A DNA stretch of 64,000 nt from Macrotrachela quadricornifera (taxonomy: Eukaryota; Rotifera; Eurotatoria; Philodinida; Philodinidae). The notes beneath the pieces were generated by a model. The model searched no databases and had not been told where the DNA came from. It was given only the letters and a program-made list of their open reading frames with translations. The DNA lies in NCBI GenBank assembly GCA_022393335.1, contig JAJEKB010000257.1:1-64000 (forward strand), given 5' to 3'. Below are positions 13,940 through 25,441 of the stretch, in pieces; within the stretch, counting starts at the first letter, position 1, and every line of letters starts with the position of its first letter. A program made the position numbers and the translations under genes.

Positions 13940-14407
13940 TTAAATATTCTTAGTAAATTTATTACATTTACGATATTTAAGTATTTTCTTATTAATTTTT
14001 TGTAAATGTTTTTTATTATTATTTAATTTCATTTTTGTTCGTTCAAGATGTATTTTAATTTCATTTAATTTAATTCGAAGTTGTTTACGTTCATCTCTCA
14101 TTCGTGATATTTCATATGGAAATATTGTTACAACACTTGATAAACACATTGTACGTAATTGTTTATCACGACGAGTTATTAATTGTTTATAACATAATGG
14201 ACATTGTCCTGTTTCTTTTAAATATTTTCTTATACAATTTTTTCCAAATAAATGACCACATTTTGTTGATACTAATTGATGTTTATTTTGATTTGTACAC
14301 ATACATGCACAAAGAGAACAAACAAATAATTCATTTTCTGATATATTATCAAAGATTGTTTTAAGAACATCATTAGTAATTGTTGGAGAGAATTTATTTG
14401 TATTCAT
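13940..14407 (-). CDS. Short RFWD3-like RING finger and coiled-coil protein
   Basis: Single-exon frame of 155 residues starting MNTNKFSPTITND. Residues about 30-75 form a RING finger: CSLCACM, then CGHLFGKNCIRKYL and CPLCYK. This spacing and the GHLFG core resemble the RING of RFWD3, an E3 ubiquitin ligase in DNA repair. After it comes a basic helical segment of about 65 residues (RMRDERKQLRIKLNEIKIHL), likely coiled coil, as in RFWD3. The WD40 repeats of full RFWD3 are missing: a stop follows at once and no WD40-like frame lies downstream. A ubiquitin-ligase role is inferred from the RING only. It could be a partial duplicate, a degenerate copy, or a short RING family of this lineage. Confidence 0.72.
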   Translation of the reverse strand: MNTNKFSPTITNDVLKTIFDNISENELFVCSLCACMCTNQNKHQLVSTKCGHLFGKNCIRKYLKETGQCPLCYKQLITRRDKQLRTMCLSSVVTIFPYEISRMRDERKQLRIKLNEIKIHLERTKMKLNNNKKHLQKINKKILKYRKCNKFTKNI

Positions 14408-14677
14408 TGCGTTTTATTATATAAAGAAATGAAAAAGTATATAGAAAAAAAAATTTCCCTTTTTGTTTTTCTTTTTCGAAAAGAGCGAAATTTGAATTTG
14501 TTTTTAATTGACTTAGTTACATTATTCATTTGCAAAAAATAGATATAGTCTATTATAATATTTGATTGAATAGGTAAAAGCGACATCTTTATGATATTAT
14601 CATTTTTATTAGAGATTGTTTGACATTAAAAATGAAAAAAAAAACTAAAGAAGGTGAGATAAACATTTTTTTCTTCT

Positions 14678-15238
14678 CTATAATTCTTCTTTAGTTGAAT
14701 TTTCTGCTTCATCTACTGTTTCTTCTTTTGCTTTTTCTTCTATATCATTTATTAATCGTTGTGTATCAAGCAATGCTGTTGGTGTTAGACCTAAGAAAAA
14801 AGAAAAAATAAAATAATATATCAATAAATATTGTGACATACTTTTAATAAATGGTCGAATATCTTTCATACTTATTTCAGATAATTTTCGTTCACCAACT
14901 AAATCTAAAATTTTATTAATTTCATTTATTATATTACTATAAGCAGGATATTCTGTTTCCCAATCATTAGGTAGAAGATGAATACGGCCGTTAAGTAATG
15001 CAACAATAAATTGTTGAAGAAATAAACGAAGTGCATCATCAAGACTGAATACATCATTATCTAACATAATATCAACGGAAAATTTTGCTTTTTCTTGACC
15101 TAAAATTATAGGTGTTTCAAATGTTCTAATTAATGTCTTTATAAATAAATCAAGAACGATGGATGATGATTCAATTTGAGCATTAGAAATTGAAAAACCA
15201 CTAATCAATAAAACTACTAATAATACCGTTGAGTGCAT
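14678..15238 (-). CDS. Small secreted protein of unknown family
   Basis: Starts MHSTVLLVVLLISGFSISNA, a clear signal peptide with likely cleavage after Ala20-Gln21. A 57-base stretch (about 14788-14844) has a good donor (GTATGTCA) and acceptor (TTTTCTTAG). Its length is a multiple of three and it has no stop, so both spliced and retained forms read on to EDIEEKAKEE and the stop. The spliced form gives FIKSLTPTALLDTQ; the retained form adds a hydrophobic SQYLLIYYFIFSFFLG segment. The mature part is helical and acidic at the end, with no cysteines. I recognise no family. It lies divergent to the methyltransferase gene, with 171 bases between the starts. Confidence 0.6.
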   Translation of the reverse strand: MHSTVLLVVLLISGFSISNAQIESSSIVLDLFIKTLIRTFETPIILGQEKAKFSVDIMLDNDVFSLDDALRLFLQQFIVALLNGRIHLLPNDWETEYPAYSNIINEINKILDLVGERKLSEISMKDIRPFIKSMSQYLLIYYFIFSFFLGLTPTALLDTQRLINDIEEKAKEETVDEAENSTKEEL

Positions 15239-15409
15239 TATTTTCTATGTAATGTGAATAGTAATCTGGTGCTTTGGTTAACATTGTTGTAAATCAGGTG
15301 TTATTTTTCTCATCATATTTCAATCATACCATATCTTTTCTATTTATTTAATTATTATCGAAAGTTTTTCTTATCTTTAAAATAAATTCTTTTATTTGTA
15401 GAGAGAATA
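15239..15409. promoter_or_regulatory. Divergent promoter region
   Basis: 171 bases between the start of the secreted-protein gene (-) and the start of the methyltransferase gene (+). Both genes point outward, so this short AT-rich stretch must carry both promoters and 5' UTRs. TTTATTTGTAG at about 15392-15402 could be a splice acceptor in the methyltransferase leader. No specific factor site is recognisable. Confidence 0.45.
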
Positions 15410-16240
15410 ATGTCCTATGCATATGATAATGATGAATTTTCACGCTATTATGATACATTTGTTGCTAAGCATGTACCACATGATATTTATTGGATAGATT
15501 CAATAGATAAAATTTATGCAGAAATAATTCAACGAACAATTGTTAATAATCAGTCTACAGTAATTGTTGAATTAGGTTGTGGAACAGGCAAAAATTTAAT
15601 TTATTTTGAAAATTATTTTAAAAATAAAAATCTAAAATTTATTGGTATTGATCATTCACAAGCTATGTTAGATCGTGCAAAAGAAAATTTACATGATCAA
15701 TCCAATACACAAATTGAATATTTACATGGAAGTTTAACAAATTTTGCTAATTGTATTCAAACAAAGCCTATTGATTGTATACTTTTACCAGCTGGTACAT
15801 TTCATCATTTATTAACTGATAATGAACGTGAAGAATTTATAAATAATATTCAACAAACACTTCGATCTGAAACAGGTCTTTTTATTATTTATTTAATGCC
15901 TGATTCATTTATTCGTATTGAAGCATCAAATGAATCAAATAATGAAAATGATAAATTAAAACTTATTTCAACAGAAAATATTCAACAAAATGATAATGAA
16001 TGGTTATGTAAACAAATATTTGAATTTAATATTCCTCCAAAAATTCAATTATCATGGCAATTACGAACTTGTTCAATTTCAAAACTTATTCATTTATTTA
16101 AAATGAAAAATTTTCAACCAATATTTTGTTGTTTAAATGGAAAAGATCTTCTATCGTATGATGAAAATATTTCATCATCATTAATTAATAACTTTACACC
16201 TGTAGTTCTTGTTTTTCGTACAATAAAAAATACTGACTAG
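15410..16240 (+). CDS. Class I SAM-dependent methyltransferase
   Basis: Single-exon gene of 276 residues, start MSYAYDNDEFSRYYD. Motif I is VIVELGCGTGKNL (about residues 46-58). Motif II is FIGIDHSQAMLDRAKENL, with the acidic residue that binds the SAM ribose. A later IDCILLPAGTFHHLL segment matches motif IV/post-II of the Methyltransf_25/11 type. The N-terminal YDN...F.RYYD stretch is typical of soluble small-molecule methyltransferases. The substrate cannot be read from the sequence. No signal peptide, so cytosolic. Its 3' end faces the STUM gene 266 bases away. Confidence 0.88.
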   Translation: MSYAYDNDEFSRYYDTFVAKHVPHDIYWIDSIDKIYAEIIQRTIVNNQSTVIVELGCGTGKNLIYFENYFKNKNLKFIGIDHSQAMLDRAKENLHDQSNTQIEYLHGSLTNFANCIQTKPIDCILLPAGTFHHLLTDNEREEFINNIQQTLRSETGLFIIYLMPDSFIRIEASNESNNENDKLKLISTENIQQNDNEWLCKQIFEFNIPPKIQLSWQLRTCSISKLIHLFKMKNFQPIFCCLNGKDLLSYDENISSSLINNFTPVVLVFRTIKNTD

Positions 16241-16506
16241 ACTCATTTTAACATTTAGCATAATCAAAAAAGAAAAAAAGAAAAAAAAAAAGAAGCAAAA
16301 GAATTGAAGACAAAAAAAAAGGTTTTTTTTCCTCCATGTTCTATCATACAATCAATCTTGATGATGCTGATAAACGTTTGTCTCTATTATCACAGTATTG
16401 ACGATGTATGAACATGTTTTAATCGATAAGATATGCTCATATATCAATACACCATTGAAACGAATTAAATCCATAACAAAGTGTAAAGATATTAGATAAA
16501 TAGTTA

Positions 16507-17924
16507 TTATACAGCGTCGTGTTCGTGTTTGTCTTCGAGTAGTGGTGGTACTCGTGGTGTTACCATTTGGGTTAAAAATGGTTGCATATGGGTATCAACA
16601 CTTGATTGACGACGAACATAAAATGGTGTAGGTTGCGTTGTAGTATTTTTATTGCCTATTAAAAAGAAAAATAATAATAATAAATAATGTACTGTATAGA
16701 ATATTAGTTTTCTGAATGAATAGATTTCTTTGAAAAATAAATCATGCTAATTTTTTCTATTAATTCATTGTTAAAATAGAGTAAATAAAAGGTTAATGTA
16801 TGATTTTTCTTTATCAATAAGATTTCTTTTTTTCTTTTCATTGGAAATTTTTGTTAATAAAATTATATAACTAATGTCCTTCCGAACGCTAAAGAAAAAA
16901 TAGAATCGATTAGTCAACATTAATTATAGTTTTAATCGACAAAACAAAATCTATTTTAGATTTTTTTTTTCTTCAATATAAAATTTTTTTTTCTATTCAT
17001 CGATAACATATTCAAAAGAAAAATAGATGATTCTGAATAAAGAAAATAATATTAAAGAATATAAAAGTAGTTCAGTCAAAATCGGAACTAACAATTTCCG
17101 TCTTTACTATAGTTCAATACTCGAACTAGAATTGTCAATTTCTACTAGGTTCGTTTAAGTATTAAAACAGACAAAAAAAAAATGCACTCTTCTTTTTTAT
17201 TAGTAAAGTTTCTTGGTAACATAACATTAAGCTTTTTATGTTTATTTTAATAAAAATAGATGAAAATTTTTTTTATCTTAATATACGGATATTTTTATTA
17301 GCGAGAACATTGAGTGGAAAAAACAAAAGTAAATTTATTCAGTTTGATATACATTAACATTAATGAAAATAAATGTAGCGGATAAGTGTGATATATGATT
17401 AAATAGTGTCATTTGCTTTTTTCATAGTGTTAATGTTGGTTTTTATCGACATTTTTTTTTCTCTCGTTCCGTTTATTTTTTTTAAACTCAATCAATCATT
17501 AATAATAATGATATGATGAAGCTTGTTGATTTGGCAAAAATTTTCAGAATAATTTACTTGCATTTCCGACCCTCTTGAATTCTACTTTACAATAATACTG
17601 ATGATCGACTATAATAATCGTTCGTCTGGTTTGATGGTCTCTTGTGAATGCATCAAACGGATCGAGACTGAAATAACTAGGCAAAGACCCTCTTGATGGG
17701 TTAATATTTTATTATTTCCCTCTCTCTCTCTCTCCCTCCCTTTCTTGCTTCTATCACAAGAGGATTCTCTTGTTGATTGGTCTAGTTTCTTTTTAGTTAT
17801 CTGTATAGCTTGTTTCTAATGTAAAGACGAATAGAAAAAAAACCGTGGTTCGATTAAGAGAAGAGTATGTCTTTACATCTAAACTATCATTATTGCTAAT
17901 ACATCAAACTAAATAGCAAAGTAT

Positions 17925-17955
<31 letters not shown>

Positions 17956-19976
17956 AAGAAAGGTTGTCTCGACAAGCGTTTCTAATTGAGTGGCACTCGT
18001 TTCATCGTCTGCTATATATTTATATAAATATCTATCGTAAATGGTCTATGGTTAGTTTTTATTTTCTTGTGATGTAATGCAGAGATAAGAAAAAAAAAAG
18101 AACTAACCATGATCTATTTTTTATCCTAATCTGATTGTAAATTTGGCTTTTCACTTCAATAGTCTTGTCATTCATCCATTCTTTTATGATTAGTTGTTTA
18201 TGAGTACGCATCTCTTTTTTTTCCTCATGTATAAATAGATATATATATATATGTCACTATTTTATTTGAATAAAAAATGGTCTTCTCTTTTCTTATCGCC
18301 ATAATGAAATATAAACAACAAAAAAAAGAGGCGATCGATCGTAATAAAATTGATTTATTCTCGCGACTATTTGTTGAGTTTTTATATGCATACAAAAGAA
18401 AAAAATAGAAGTACTTCTATTTTTTTCCTATACTTTATTATATCTATATATATATATATATATTTGTATTTTTAATCGTACCTGATAATTGAACAAAAAG
18501 AATACCCCATCGTATTGACCAAATCCAACCTACCAGCAAAATAATTGTTGCACTTTGTAAAATACCTGCAAGAAGATTGTAAAAAAATGCGACAATATTT
18601 TTTTCATAATCATGTTTTCCACAACAAAATACAGCAAATGCACTGATTAATGTACCTGAAATAGAATAGAAGAAACAACATAAAATGATGAACGGATATA
18701 TTTTTCATGATCAATTTACTGATAAGATATATTTATTCTTTTTTTTCTTTCTTGTTTATTCGCTTGCTCGCTTTCTTTATTGTTTCGCATATTTATCATG
18801 ATGTAATTTGACGACACTAACATACGCTCTACTGAAAATGCATACATTCGCCTGTCATTTTCCTTTTTCCATGTTTTTACTACTATGTTTTTATCTAAGA
18901 CATTTGATCATTGAGCTAGAATACTGCATATAAATAGAATTTAAGAACATCAATGAAATTGTATCAGTTTGAGAAAAAAAAATAAAAGAAAATTCTTAGC
19001 AAACATTATGAAATAAAGTAATAAACATTATCAATAAAAAACTAATGTTTAATCATTATATGAATGAACTCATTTGTCATCAAAAACGTACAATGTATGC
19101 AGCAGGATGTCATCATTTGCTTGTCAGAAACCTATCATTCATCTATTCGCATGTGTAGATGGGAGTATGTGATATTACCTTATTTCTTTTCTTTTTTTCT
19201 TTCTTTCTTTCTATCTATTTCTGCAATTGATTAGGAGTAACAATCATATTGATACCATGCGTTATTTTTTTGTTGTTATTAGTAAAAATTGGGTAAAGGA
19301 TGAATTTAGTATGATATTAGAAAAAGAATCATAATAATAATAATAACAACAAGAACAACAAACAATCAAATTCATGGAAATCGGTCTATGTCAACTGAAT
19401 CAGTGCAATAACAATGTTGATGAGCCATACTACTGGGCACGCGCGTGTGTGTTAATAATCAACATGAGAAAAGAAAAACGGCATATGAAAGAAGAGAAGC
19501 TAAAAATTGTGAGATTATAATTGCAAGACATGCTGAGTAATGATGGTGCTGTCGACGGCATGAATGATCAGTTTCCTTATAATTTTCTCTTTCATTATGT
19601 TTAAAAAAATGGAAAAGATAAGACAATTTTGCTTTTCTCTCGACAAATCATCCATATATATCTAATGTAAAATGACATACTGATTATGGTGTCATTAAAT
19701 GTCTTTTTTCTTTTGCTACAATGAATACATACCTGTTCCCGGTAACACAAGATTGAGTACAAAACAGATACAGGCTAAAATACGTGGCATTTGAGGTACT
19801 GCACGACGAAACATTCCTTGTTTAGATTTATTTGAATTTGGTACACTTGTATTCATTGATGGGCGTTTGCTTGATGATATGGATACATGACTTCGACTAC
19901 GAGTTCGATTGCCTGGATTGTTTGGTTCCGGTGTTAACGAGCGAGGCTCATCCGCAATAATCTGTGGTGACGGCAT
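16507..19976 (-). CDS. STUM: STUM / SPEC3 family membrane protein
   Basis: Three exons, 19976-19733, 18655-18482 and 16655-16507, whose lengths join in phase 1 to give 188 residues. The N-terminus is polar and disordered (about 60 residues, Ser/Arg/Pro rich). The conserved part begins PQMPRILACICFVLNLVLPG, runs into TLISAFAVFCCG, then a second hydrophobic block LLAGILQSATIILLVGWIWS and IRWGILFV. This is the SPEC3/Stum signature: PGxGT, FxVFCCG, GWIWSIxWG. In Drosophila, Stum acts in mechanosensory neurons; the same role here is inference. The C-terminal 48 residues are polar, ending LLEDKHEHDAV. The two introns (about 1.8 and 1.1 kb) are unusually long for this window and may carry regulatory sequence. 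Confidence 0.88.
16656..18481 (-). other. Large second intron of STUM, with simple repeats
   Basis: Intron of about 1.8 kb with donor GTACGA at 18481 and acceptor TTTTTAATAG before 16655. It contains a pyrimidine-rich CT tract near 17716-17740, a poly-A run near 17936-17957 and a TA repeat near 18445-18462. No coding frame is supported. Confidence 0.65.
17936..17957. repeat. Poly-A run in STUM intron
   Basis: About 22 consecutive A on the + strand (poly-T in the sense of the STUM transcript), followed by GAAAGG. No adjacent gene fragment suggests a retroposed tail. Confidence 0.8.
18656..19732 (-). other. Large first intron of STUM
   Basis: Intron of about 1.1 kb with donor GTATGT at 19732 and acceptor TATTTCAG before 18655. 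Contains TTTC-type pyrimidine repeats near 19190-19212 and an AAT/AAC repeat near 19333-19362. No coding frame is supported. Confidence 0.65.
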
Positions 19977-21046
19977 TTTCAGTCTTCTAAATCGATTTTT
20001 CTATTGTCTTCGATTTATTATTAAATTTAATGATAGTCTAAAAATAAATTTAGTACAAAAAAAAAAACATAAGGATTTTATTTATTTTTTGTTATCATCT
20101 ATATAGTGAATGATTCAAGGAAATCACATACATGCACACACCACACATCACTAGTTTCCTACTGCTTTGGGCTATATTTATGTGTCTTCTAACACTAGTA
20201 AAGAGAGTAGAGAGACAAAGAGAGAGCAGGAGAGGAAAAGAAAAGAGAAACGGGCGGCGACAATGACGACGACAGGCCATACGCGCCACCGTCGTCATCA
20301 TCTCTTGTCATTCTCTGCAACAAACGTCTTTCATCTCGTCTCTGTTCCATTTTTGCTTCTCTATTTTCTTCAAAAAAAAAAAAAAAAACAGTTTCTCTAC
20401 ATTTTTTTTTGTTCTCATAGCGAAGATTTCGGAACCATATCTAGGTTTTTTTACGATAACATATTCTCTACGATACTATTAAGATTAGTACATACAAATA
20501 AACAAGAAACAACAGGCACGACAACATTGACAACAAGTATTACTATTCTTAGCAGGAGATATTTTATAGGCATCTACGCTAACTATCTATCTTACATTTG
20601 TGTAACACGCACATACAGATGCATATAAGAAGAAAAATCCTAGCAAATCTATAATGATAATGATGATGACACTTTCAAGTGCGTACCACATCCGACAGAG
20701 AAATACATTAAAAGATATATCAAACAAAAAGGATGTAATACAAAGAAAAGGTTATTTTAACATATCGTTTTTTTTTTTGTTTTTGTTCTGATTGTTGATT
20801 AACGATTTTATGATAGAGATAAGACTCAATCTTTGTCTAAGTATTCTTCAAACAAATGTCAAATATGACGAATAATAACAAAAGTCAAAATCTTCTTATT
20901 CTGGTTAAAATAAACTTCATTTCTTTTCTCTTATCTCTCACAAATTCCTACGAGAATAAAAGTCATTTTCTGCTTCTTTGATGTTTAATTAGATAAAAAA
21001 ATAAAATAAGAACAACTTTCTTTTTTCTGGTGTTTTTTTTTTCGTT
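19977..21046. other. Upstream region of STUM and 3' flank of TEX2-like gene
   Basis: No gene supported. It must contain the STUM promoter and 5' UTR and the TEX2-like 3' UTR. Frames at 20167-20628 (+) and 20095-20301 (-) are overlapping low-complexity frames over an AG-rich stretch (20197-20270) and show no family features. Confidence 0.55.
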
Positions 21047-24000
21047 CTAACAATGTTGATATATAAGAAATTTATCTGTCAAAAAAATTTTTTTTGATAA
21101 TATCATTCTATGTTTTTTATATAATTTAATTAAATTTCTTTTTTGTTTCCATTGTGCAATAAGATAAAATTTTTTATTTAATTCTCTGAAATTATTTTCA
21201 TTTAACCATATAAGATTATTAATTTGTGTTTTATTTAATATTAATAAATGAGTTTTTTTAAATGGATTATTACACCATTTCATACATATATCATGCATAT
21301 TTGGTAAAACATATTGTTTATAAATTTGTTTTTTTATCCATTGACTAATTAGAAGAGAAGAAAAAAAATAAGAATATTTATTTATTTATTATAATACTTT
21401 AATAAATTATTAATTGTTATTTGTAATTGATTTAATTGTTTATTTGAATAATTTTTTATATTTATTGATGAATGAGATTTATTTTCTAAAGAATTTAATG
21501 TTATTTTATGATAACGATGATGAACATCAAAATCAATTAAAGGCATTTCTTCAAAACCAAACCATATACGATCTGATGGTGGACATGGTATATTTATTAA
21601 AAGTATACCATTTATACTACGTATATTGATCTATTTAATAATAAAATAAACAAAGAGAATTTTATTCATTAAAAAATATAGTTTTGTTTATTAATATTAA
21701 CATAATAGATAACGAACAAAATATCTTATAAATTATTTATAAAATATCTATTTAAATATGTATATATCTCAGAAAAATGAAACATTTTTCAATTAAATAG
21801 AAATTCTTTTTGACATGTTTATCTGCAAATCATGTTATGTTAATTTTGTGCTCGTTTTTTTTTTCTATAATATCATATGAGCAAAGATTGTCTATTTAAA
21901 TAATATCATCGAGATTAATCTTTTATTTAAATACTGAAAAACAGTATGTATGTAGTGAAATTATTTGACAACTGTTAAAGAAACACAAAAACTTATATTG
22001 GCACTGGATTCGACGTATCCCTTTTATAATTACTAATAGTTTTGTTTTTTTTATTCATGCTTCATTACTTTGAAGTTCATGCGTTGTCTAAATGAGCATT
22101 TCATCGCTAAATATGGATCATATTATTCTCAAAATATAAATAACACTTGATTACTGGGTAAACCGTTTCCATTTTCGAGACGTTCTTGTCAAAAATAACT
22201 AATTTTAAACTTCTAAATCAAATACTCTATAATAAAGTCAACGTTATATTAAAGACATATGCTTGAAAAATTTAATTATTACATGATAATTGATAATTTT
22301 ATTTCATAGAAGAAAGTATTCCGCATTTCAAATATAGAAGTTTATGTTAACCTTATTTGTAACCTAATTGCAAATTATATGTTCTATGCCATTGATGATA
22401 CTAATAGATAATCATGAGAATAAATGCATTTCAAACACTATAGGCATGAACTTTACTTGGTCAAGAAAAAAATTTCCTTTAATTACACAGACTATCTTAT
22501 TGTTCTTTCAATTAAGATTCTATTATATCAGGATAGAGTACCACTGGTGTACAAAAAAAAACAGAAATTTTCCTACATATTTAATAACAATCGGAATAAA
22601 CATTTATATGATATTGTCTGAGTCATTAATTTTCATTAATGTTGATAACGGTTGAAAAGATAAAGTCTACGTTGAAAGAGGGGCTACCATAAGCTATATA
22701 ATTAATATAAAAAAGAAAGTTTATTGAATCCTCTGTCAAACAATATTATGTGGAATAGGACACAGCTTCCCTGTCAGACATTCAAACAAAAATTTATGTT
22801 AATGGTTTCCAAGCCAAATGTACTAAATTAATTTTTTTAATCGAATTGTCTTCTATTCATTCTCTTATATAAGATACTAATTATTTTAATAATGAATGGA
22901 AACCTTCATTGGAATAACTAACTGTATATATATATTATGCTTGGAAGTATTAAAAGAGGATAATGAAAAAATTTAAATGACTATTTGTGCTTTTTATTTT
23001 AAGATTTTTCTAGCGTTATAGAAGAGTATCTCCAATCAAATTGTTTAACACATATTTTGCTCTTCTGCGACAAAAATAAACATACAAAACTTTTCCATTA
23101 CTCCTTACAATAGAAGATTGCCAACTGATGCTTACGAAGATTGATCATATTCGAGTCCAATGAAAGCTTTCATCATCAAACTAACAAATTTTGCAATATT
23201 ACATGCCAAAAGTATACTTTGAAAATTGAAGTAACTTATTTTAAGTACACTATGGTCACTTAAGATTGTACATTTGTTAGTTTGTTGATAAGAGCTTTCA
23301 TTGTTAGTAATCTAACTATATACTTTTAATCATATTACATTTCAGGAAAAATTAAAAATACAGAAGATGAAAGAAAACTCTTATCTTTTCAAAGCATTCA
23401 TTAAAAAATTAATCATTTTTACGGATGACATTGTATCTATATGAATAATTTTAAATCATTCAAGCAGATTTCTATATAAAAATAAATAAAAACCTAATAT
23501 TTTCTGATACCTTAAGTATATAAGATTTTTGTTTATCTCGATTATATTTAAAAAAGAAAAAGGCCAATACTCATTTAAATATTCAAAAAAATTAAAAGAA
23601 AATCATTTCATACTGTAATAATTAATATTGTATTAATAATTTTTTTAAAAATTTGAATATTATTTTGAAAAAAAAATAAACGTTTTAAATTTGTTAATAT
23701 AAATGAATATTTATTTTGTTTATCAATTAAATTAATTTTTATTTTAAATTCAATTGATATATATCCTTGATAAATTAAATCAATAGCTATCCATAAACCA
23801 TTATGATTAAACCATAATTTTTGAAAATTTTTTATTTTTGGATATATATTATCAAAATATATATTTGACATATATATCCATTGAATATAATATGGTAATT
23901 TTAAATGTTTTAATTCATATTGAATTTTTTTTTGAAAAAATTTTTTTATATTTAAATTATTTGTACAACGAATAATAAGATGATTTATTAAATAAAGATA

Positions 24001-25441
24001 ATCATTTGATTGTTTTGATTTTGAAGAATAAAATTTTTTCATTAATTTATACCATGTTTGATTTAATGATATATTAGAAAAAATTTTTTTTCTTTCAAAT
24101 AATGAATTATAATTCATTTTAATAGAAGAAAAAGAATTTTTTAATAATTTATTTTTATTAATATTTAAAAAAGATTTTTTTAATTTATATTCAATTTCGA
24201 TTTTATCTATTGGAATATTTATATTTTCGTTATTTGATGAAAATAAATATGATTTTATAGTTTTATATTCAGTAGAATTAATTGATTTTTCTTCAAATAA
24301 TAATTTTGAATTATATAATCGATAAAACCATTCTTCTTTTGAACGCATTGTTAATGTATATAAATGAATTTCATCCTTTATGTAAATAATAAAATATAGA
24401 TAATTGAGAAAAAGAATAATTATCCTACAGATAATAAAATATCGATTATAGGATTAACTATTATTATTATCATCAAATTTGTTTCATTATCTATGTAATA
24501 AATTCAGCTAATTTACATTTCTAATTAACTATGTTTATAGCAGAAATCTAACTGCATATTTTGGCCAAGATTTTACTTGTGGATTTATATAAAGAAGACT
24601 AGAGATAAATATTTAATAAGATTAAAATTTCATAGTGAAGTATTTTAATAAAGACAATAATTATGTGAAAAAGATAAAGAATTTATCATAGTATCTTTTT
24701 TGTAATACAAAAAATGTTCTCATAAATAATTGACTAGAATTTTTGATTTTATAAGACTTAAAATAGCATTATAGTAGATGAAGATAAATTACTGAAATAA
24801 ATCTTCACCTTATTTATAAACCATTTAAAAACTAATTGTTGTTGTGGAGTTTTTTTCTTTTTATCAATACGATATCGTGCAAGAAATCGAAGTTGACTTA
24901 ATACAATAGGTGTTTTATTTGACCAATATTGTGTACGAATTTGTTCATATGGTTTTAATTCAATTTTAATTTGTGATATATCAAATATAATAACTTCAGA
25001 AAAAACTATTTTATTATGATTAAAATTTTTTATACGTTTTGATGTTAAATGTATAAAAAGATATTGTTGATATAATTTTAAATACATTGGTCGTAATTTT
25101 GATCGATTATAAAATTTTATATGTGAAATAATAATACCAAACATCCATACACAATGAAATGATATTTCATTTGATGGAATTATAAGAATATTTGATTTTG
25201 ATTGTTTAGATGGAAATAGAAATGATGTTACTTTTTTAATATGATCATTTGATGTAGTTAATGTTATTATATAAATAAGAATTACGGTAAATATATATGA
25301 GACTAGAGTACCAAGAAGAAAAATAAATAGATGATAGAAGAAACTGAGAACACTTATAGACATTAATACGCGCTTAACTTTGTTTTTTTGATATTTCATA
25401 TTTATCGAATTAATGACTGGAGTTCTTATGAATATGATCAA
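21047..25441 (-). CDS. TEX2: TEX2-like SMP-domain lipid-transfer protein
   Basis: Four exons, 25441-24809, 24375-23614, 21630-21398 and 21344-21047, join with consistent phases to 641 residues. TEX2 family proteins sit in the ER at contact sites and move lipids through an SMP domain. The N-terminus has two hydrophobic segments (VLMSISVLSFFYHLFIFLLG and YIFTVILIYIITL), fitting an ER hairpin, then a PH-like region. Exon 2 has the landmark KEEWFYRLYNS, then ELKHLKLPYYIQWIYMSNIY and FNHNGLWIAIDLIYQGYISI, matching the TEX2 SMP-LTD core. Exon 3 has INGILLINIPCPPSDRIWFG, the family INIPPPPxDRIWxGF motif. Exon 4 has QWIKKQIYKQYVLPNMHDI. The protein is shorter than vertebrate TEX2, lacking the long disordered N-terminus. 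It is very rich in Lys, Ile and Asn with AT-rich codons. The acceptor before exon 2 is weak, so that boundary is less sure. Confidence 0.85.
21631..23613 (-). other. Large intron of the TEX2-like gene
   Basis: About 1.98 kb between donor GTATGA (23613) and acceptor TTATTAAATAG (before 21630), joining phase 0 codons. The rest of the gene has much shorter introns. It holds a hairpin-type inverted repeat at 23159-23302. The open frames at 22368-22655 and 22424-22621 (+) overlap one another, have no recognisable features, and are not supported as genes. Confidence 0.65.
23159..23302. repeat. Short imperfect inverted repeat (MITE-like hairpin)
   Basis: The left arm begins CAATGAAAGCTTTCATCATC and continues AAACTAACAAA. 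The reverse complement of the right arm (about 23268-23302) begins CAATGAAAGCTCTTATCAAC and continues AAACTAACAAA. The arms are about 34 bases, with a spacer that itself shows partial symmetry (GAAGTAACTTATTTTAAGTACAC). This form suits a small non-autonomous element inside the TEX2-like intron. No target-site duplication was confirmed. Confidence 0.5.

Noticed and set aside
20167..20628. 153-residue plus-strand frame upstream of STUM
   Set aside because: Covers AG-rich and poly-A low-complexity DNA; no motif or coding signal.
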